Below, piece after piece: positions 15,820 to 20,325 of a stretch of DNA of 20,325 nt. The stretch spans positions 1 through 20,325 of the forward strand of contig CAYNOU010000050.1 in NCBI GenBank assembly GCA_964398885.1. The letters are read 5' to 3'. How positions within the stretch are numbered: position 1 is the first letter of the stretch; each line of letters begins with the position of its first letter. The notes below the pieces were generated by a model. It was not told where the DNA came from. It did not search any database and saw only the letters and a program-made list of their open reading frames with translations. Made by a program: the position numbers and the translations under genes. This DNA is from JAGMCF01 sp964398885. GTDB lineage: Bacteria > Cloacimonadota > Cloacimonadia > JGIOTU-2.

Positions 15820-17259
15820 ATGCAGGATATATTTTACATTTCAACTATTAAGGCAATAAAACCATTATCCTCAGATAGGAGATTGAAAATTCTTCGCTAT
15901 CTTGTAGATAATGAATATACTGCACAGGATTTAGGAATCATCCTCAAAATCAAACCCAATGTTCTATGGTATGATATGAAGCAGTTAGAAGATGCGAATT
16001 TGATTGAGTTGATTCATATTGAGCAAATAAGAGGAACTGTAAAAAAATTCTATCGTGCGGTAGCAAGAAACTTTTTCGTAGATATTTCTCTTGGTGCTGC
16101 AAATATTAACAATACGAAAAAAATACAGAATCTCATAAATCAAGAAATTGACGATTGGAACAGAGAAAAAATTATCAAAATCAGTTTCAGCGATGTTGCT
16201 AATAAAGTTATAAATAAAAATTTAAATATCAAAGAAAACGAAATTATCGCAATTAGCTATCAGCCGATGCATCAAAAATTAGTTGAAGACCTTGTGGTTG
16301 AAATTGCCAGGAAAGGTGCTTATGCTCTCCCAATATTTTTGACTAAAAGAATGGAATATAACTTAATAAAAAATGTTCCATTACGATTTGCCTGTAAAGA
16401 TGTAATCAGTGACTTTCTATTAGATAAAATTGATGCTCATATTATATTTTCTGGTGAATTTTTAGAAGAAAATAATGAATTCCGCTTTACACAGGATTTA
16501 ATGGAAAAAAGTAATCAGATTGAAGAATCTAAAAGAGAAAATATTCGTAAAACCTATCAAACAAAGGTTCGCTTCTTGACTATTGATACTTTACAAAACT
16601 ATCAAATTGCAGAATTAAATCAGGAACTTTGTAAAAAGATGTATTGGAAATCTCTGAATATTGAACCTGATTCTCTTCATAATGAGTGTGAATTTGTGCA
16701 ACGAAAATTACAATCTGCTCAATCTATAGAAATACAAGATGGAAAAGGAATTGGATTAAAGATTTCTCTACCAAAAGAAAGAACCATAGAGATAAAAGAT
16801 GGTATTGCAAATTTACAATCAACTGACTCCGAAATGCCAGGAGGAATGGTTGTTGGACTTCTTGAGAATGGAAGTATTGAAGGCGAATTCCATACTGATT
16901 TTGCGTATCTGTTTGATAAAAAATTTGAAAATGTTTTTATAAAAATTGAAAAAGGTAAACTAACAAAGATAGTTGCGAAAAAAAACAACCAGGAACTTCA
17001 AAAAATGTTTAATAATGCAGATGGTGATAAAGATGTGGTTGGCTCATTCTGTCTCGGGTTGAATCCAGAAATCTATCAAAATATTGGTCATCCGTATATA
17101 AACTCAAAAATTTATGGTGCACTCAGTCTTCAAGTCGGGTGGGATGAATTGGAAGCAAGTCAAATAGATTCTAATATGGTTGCACAGTTTTTTATGCTGA
17201 ATAAAACGATTAAAGTTGATGGTAAAATATTATTTAAAGATGGGAAATTATATAAATAA
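15820..17259 (+). CDS. Winged-helix domain fused to a degenerate aminopeptidase T (M29)-like fold
   Basis: This 479-residue protein has no signal peptide and is probably cytoplasmic. Residues about 15-90 form an ArsR/MarR-like winged helix (SSDRRLKILRYLVDNEYTAQ, then LKIKPNVLWYDMKQLEDANL, then a basic wing). Residues about 140-479 follow the COG2309 aminopeptidase T layout, including EMPGGMVVGLLENGSIEG (338-355), VGSFCLGLNPEIYQNIG (407-423), NSKIYGALSLQVG (428-440) and VDGKILFKDGK near the end. Aligned from memory to the family patterns (PxGEaf, aElGIGtNP, DEKvlGTvHiAlG, iHlD), the metal ligands are replaced: Glu to M343, Glu to S409, Glu to S429, His to S436, and the terminal His/Asp pair lost. 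It is therefore probably not a peptidase but a transcription factor with a peptide- or metabolite-sensing domain. ATG 15820 has no obvious Shine-Dalgarno sequence. Confidence 0.75.
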   Translation: MQDIFYISTIKAIKPLSSDRRLKILRYLVDNEYTAQDLGIILKIKPNVLWYDMKQLEDANLIELIHIEQIRGTVKKFYRAVARNFFVDISLGAANINNTKKIQNLINQEIDDWNREKIIKISFSDVANKVINKNLNIKENEIIAISYQPMHQKLVEDLVVEIARKGAYALPIFLTKRMEYNLIKNVPLRFACKDVISDFLLDKIDAHIIFSGEFLEENNEFRFTQDLMEKSNQIEESKRENIRKTYQTKVRFLTIDTLQNYQIAELNQELCKKMYWKSLNIEPDSLHNECEFVQRKLQSAQSIEIQDGKGIGLKISLPKERTIEIKDGIANLQSTDSEMPGGMVVGLLENGSIEGEFHTDFAYLFDKKFENVFIKIEKGKLTKIVAKKNNQELQKMFNNADGDKDVVGSFCLGLNPEIYQNIGHPYINSKIYGALSLQVGWDELEASQIDSNMVAQFFMLNKTIKVDGKILFKDGKLYK

Positions 17260-17297
17260 TACGGAATGATATAGCTACCCAAAGGAGGATGCATAGA

Positions 17298-17333
17298 ATG
17301 AAAAATTTAAACCGTATTTATATTCTGGCATAA
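17298..17333 (+). CDS. Possible 11-codon leader or relic ORF
   Basis: ATG 17298 opens MKNLNRIYILA-stop behind a perfect AAAGGAGG (17281-17288), a stronger ribosome site than those of several full genes here. An in-frame ATG at 17289 would overlap that ribosome site. The peptide looks like the first residues of a signal peptide. It may be a relic of a lost exported-protein gene or a short leader for the amidotransferase-like gene 54 bases downstream. Translation cannot be shown from sequence alone. Confidence 0.3.
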   Translation: MKNLNRIYILA

Positions 17334-17387
17334 TTATAACTTATGTTTAAATCGAAAATTAAAAAATAAAAAACAAAGGAGACTACA

Positions 17388-17984
17388 ATGAAATTACATA
17401 AAAATAATATGATAGTAGCAGTAATGCTTGTATTGGCAATTACCTTTCTTATGACGGAAAAAGGGATTGCTAGTTGTGATATGATGGCGATGATTGCGAA
17501 AAAAGGCCATTATATCTCTTGGTGCTATACATCTTCAGGTGATTATAATGATCCTTATGATTTCTTTGATTTTATAAGGGAACGCTCAACAAATTCCGGT
17601 TGGAAGCCCAATAATGATGGATATGGGTTTATCTATTATCCTGAGGACGGAAGTTTCGACCTGGATAATCAAGCCTGGTATTTAACAGGAGAAGATGATT
17701 ATTATTATCATCTTGAAGATCCAAATCATCCTAATAATGTACCACTTGATAATGCTGAACAAGTTATAATGGATAATGATACAAAAGCATCGATAGTTTT
17801 TGGACATGCTCGTTGTGCTGGTAGTACTTACGTTTATGGTAGTCATCCTTTCAGATTCGAATGGAATGGCCAGACTTATACATTTATGCATAATGGGGAA
17901 ATGGATTATGATCTACGAAGCAAAGTTGAAGAATATTTAGGGAATTGGTATTTAACTTATTACTCAAATTGGCAACCTTGCTAA
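17388..17984 (+). CDS. Exported class II glutamine amidotransferase-like domain, N-terminal part (frameshifted)
   Basis: This frame encodes 198 residues before a stop that appears to result from a +1 frameshift. AAAGGAG at 17375-17381 supports the start. Residues 1-29 are an export signal (hydrophobic IVAVMLVLAITFLM, then TEKGIAS). The mature chain would begin CDMMAMIAKKG with C30, matching the N-terminal cysteine nucleophile of class II (Ntn) amidotransferases of the YafJ/GATase_4 type. Other family motifs are NNDGYGFIYY (75-84), FGHARCAGS (138-146), SHPFRFEWNG and TFMHNGEM (H168, N169, G170). IASC also fits a lipoprotein lipobox, which would make C30 a lipid anchor instead. The last roughly 17 residues read the wrong frame. 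The domain continues in the next frame from about 17965 with SQWIDSEVLFHYIM, the family's usual DSE motif. Confidence 0.8.
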   Translation: MKLHKNNMIVAVMLVLAITFLMTEKGIASCDMMAMIAKKGHYISWCYTSSGDYNDPYDFFDFIRERSTNSGWKPNNDGYGFIYYPEDGSFDLDNQAWYLTGEDDYYYHLEDPNHPNNVPLDNAEQVIMDNDTKASIVFGHARCAGSTYVYGSHPFRFEWNGQTYTFMHNGEMDYDLRSKVEEYLGNWYLTYYSNWQPC

Positions 17985-20325
17985 TACTCCTTATAGTCAA
18001 TGGATAGACAGTGAAGTCTTATTCCATTATATTATGAAGCATATAGTAGAGGTTGATGGTGATGTATTGGAAGGACTACACAATGCTTTGAACTATTCGG
18101 AAGGCCCGTATACTGAAAATGTTTGGTATTTTATCTCAAACCCCGGTAATTATTACAATATAGTTAATTTTGTACTTTCAGATGGAAAATCATTATATCT
18201 TTTCCGTAATAGAGATGATAACACACATAGGTTTTCATATAAAAAAGCGACTGATTTTTATGTAATAAAAACTTATGATGATATGGAGAATGTACTTGAA
18301 GAAAAGGAACTTGTAATAATCTCTCCTTATGGGGTATCAAGAATACCAAACATTATGAAACCTCAATACATTTATCCGCCAATGCAATTTGTAAAAGGTG
18401 AAATATTAGAAGATTTAAATTGCCCAACTGTTTCGATTTATTTACCACGATTATGGTTTACAGGCGATGTAAATATTCCAGAAGGAACTATAATTAATAT
18501 AACTGGATACAACGCTAGTGTAGGATTTGCAACTAATATAACTTTTAACATTGATGGAACTTTGAACATTAATGAAGGTACAGGATTACACATTAATCAT
18601 GGCTCAGAAATAATTATTGATGTAACCGATGCCCAACTATTCCTTGATTGGGGCTCTAAAATAACTGGCTCTACACCACTTACATGGGAACAAACCCCGC
18701 CGGGACACGAAATCGGTGGTGAACACTCTATCCCCGGCGATAGAATCATAGCAAAGAATGGTGGGATGATTACTACACCTGCTGTGTATGCTCCAGGAGA
18801 AGATCCTATAATTATTGAGTCATCTTCGGGTAAAATATGGGATGGTATCATAATTGAAGACCCTGTGAATGGAGAAGATGATGTTTATTGGTTCACAAAC
18901 TGTGATATATCCGGCATTCGCAAGGTTAGTATGAAAGGAGATGGCAATATTTCATTCTATAAAAGTGACTTATATGATGCTGGTGGTATTATTGTTAGAG
19001 ACGATGCCACACTTACCATAAGAGGCTGTAACATTGATGGATGGATTAATGCATACAGTTCCCAGTTAATCATGGAGCAAGACCAGGATGATGTAGGTAA
19101 TGAAGTATATGGTAATACATGGGCAAGTGGTATTTATTTGCGATATACTTCAACCAATCCTTCTCAAATTTATAATACAAATATCCACCATAATTATTAT
19201 GGTTGTAGTATTAGTGATCATCTTGTAAATTTTGAAGATTGCGAAATTTATGAAAATAGCTGGTTCGGGATTGTTAATGGAAAGCTTCCTATTTCAACCT
19301 TTAAGTCTAATCAGATCAGAAACAATGGAGCTGCAGAATTTATAGGGAGTAAAGTTTCTTATAGAGGTATGGAAAATTGTGGTTCAGAGCCTGATACAAT
19401 TCGGGATGATGTAGATTCAGGCGGATGGGATACATATCTTTTAGTAGCAACAGATTGGCAAGAAGGTGACCCACAAATTGATGTTTCGGATAATACCTTT
19501 ATTCCTCATGATATTTCCAGGTTTTGCCCTCCTGGAGCTTTTATCATTGATAATGGAATTCCTGAAGAGGAGAGAATTCTTTTGAGCTCAGCTATCGAAG
19601 ATATGAACAATAAGAATTATGAGGACGCAGAGATTACATTAAAACAGATTATTACAGATTATCCGGAATCTAATGAAGCAGTTGTTGCTGTAAAATGCTT
19701 ATACTTTATTGAAAACTTTACTGAGATGGACTTTGCAGAATTTCGTGCATATCTTGATGAAATTGAGGCAGAATATGGCACACAGCTCTACAAAATGAAG
19801 GAAGATGTAAAGACAAAAACTTATATGGATGAACAGGAATTCATCACTGCAATTGAAAGATTGGAAGAGGTTATCAATAATCCGCCTACACCTGATGATT
19901 CTATTTATGCTATGATAGATGAAGGATATTGTTATCTGAAACTGGCAGAAGATAGCACACGAGCTATGCCGATAAGTTGCTCAGTAAGACCTTCAACTTT
20001 TGCTGAATACCAGGAAAACGTAAGAGAATTGGAATCAAGACTATCCTTCTTTAATAATATTGATTATGCTCCATATCCTACTGAAGAAGAAATTGCTATT
20101 CTAAATAACAATTACCCCAATCCATTCAATTCCAAAACCCGGCTTTCCTTTACTCTTCCTTATACTTCTGATGTAGAGATTTCTATTTACAATATAAAGG
20201 GACAGAAGATAAAAACATTAATTAATACTCACCTGGAAAAAGGCAAACACAATGCTTTCTGGAATGGTAAAGACAATTCTGGCAAACAGGTTTCCTCTGG
20301 AATCTACTTGTATAAGCTATCCACC
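17956..20325 (+). CDS. Continuation of the amidotransferase gene: rest of Ntn domain, beta-helix, TPR-like helices, sorting tail (cut by window edge)
   Basis: This frame is open from just after TAA 17953-17955 to the last base: 790 codons with no stop. It has no good start: the first ATG (18034) has no ribosome site and lies inside conserved sequence. It therefore most likely continues the 17388 gene after a frameshift at about 17965. In order it encodes the second half of the amidotransferase fold (NTPYSQWIDSEVLFHYIM, IVNFVLSDGKSLYLFRNR, ELVIISPYG, to about 18350), a parallel beta-helix (FTGDVNIPEGTIINITG at about 18466, through CNIDGW, NTNIHHNYYGCSI, CEIYENSWFGI and SNQIRNNGA, to about 19550), a helical TPR-like stretch (NNKNYEDAEITLKQIITDYP, 19609-19668) to about 20060, and the sorting domain from NYPNPFN (20110). 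The C-terminus should lie only some 10-15 codons beyond the window. Confidence 0.85.

Noticed and set aside
18597..18851. Minus-strand frames within 17682-18851
   Set aside because: They lie antisense to the continuous plus-strand beta-helix/amidotransferase frame and have no ribosome sites or recognisable products.

Overview
The window is AT-rich, gene-dense bacterial DNA. Five predicted exported proteins end in the same roughly 80-100 residue module: NYPNP, then IYN(I/V)KGQ, then W(D/N)GKD, then GIYFYKL, then a basic last strand. This is a FlgD-Ig/type-A sorting-domain-like tail associated with type IX-type secretion. That tail, the low GC, the gingipain-like (C25) peptidases and the secreted beta-helix proteins suggest the Cloacimonadota/Marinimicrobia/Calditrichota/Bacteroidota-related sphere, most like Candidatus Cloacimonadota. 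This is inference; no rRNA or other marker gene settles it.

Layout. Positions 60-2760 (+) hold a small exported orphan and a secreted LVIVD-type beta-propeller protein. Positions 2813-5314 (-) hold a conserved housekeeping pair, ruvX/yqgF then mltG, with a short coiled-coil protein gene at the far side. Between ruvX and the coiled-coil gene (4200-4981) lies a repeat-rich island: a four-helix-bundle (23S rRNA intervening-sequence type) gene split by a 97-bp MITE with 13-bp terminal inverted repeats, a second palindromic element with related ends, a GC-rich hairpin and flanking 15-bp direct repeats. Positions 5476-13562 (+) carry two tandem C25 cysteine peptidases whose C-terminal modules share a 265-bp stretch of perfect DNA identity although their peptidase halves have diverged. 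Positions 13676-15757 (+) encode a parallel beta-helix protein with a four-copy octanucleotide repeat in its signal-peptide codons. Positions 15820-17259 (+) encode a winged helix fused to an aminopeptidase-T-like (M29) fold that appears to have lost its metal ligands.

From 17388 to the window edge (+) there appears to be one large gene: an exported class II glutamine-amidotransferase-like (Ntn) domain, a beta-helix, a TPR-like helical segment and a sorting tail. It is broken by a single +1 frameshift near 17965. Its larger downstream part (17956-20325) is an uninterrupted reading frame with no good start of its own and no stop inside the window.

The plus-strand genes look like a surface/secreted inventory: proteases, adhesin-like beta-helices, a propeller and an exported amidotransferase-like protein, probably using a shared export route whose machinery is not in this window. 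The most unusual items are the exported Ntn-hydrolase/beta-helix fusion, the regulator-like dead M29 protein, the MITE-split gene and the signs of repeat DNA colonising coding regions (a signal peptide and the sorting-domain loop).
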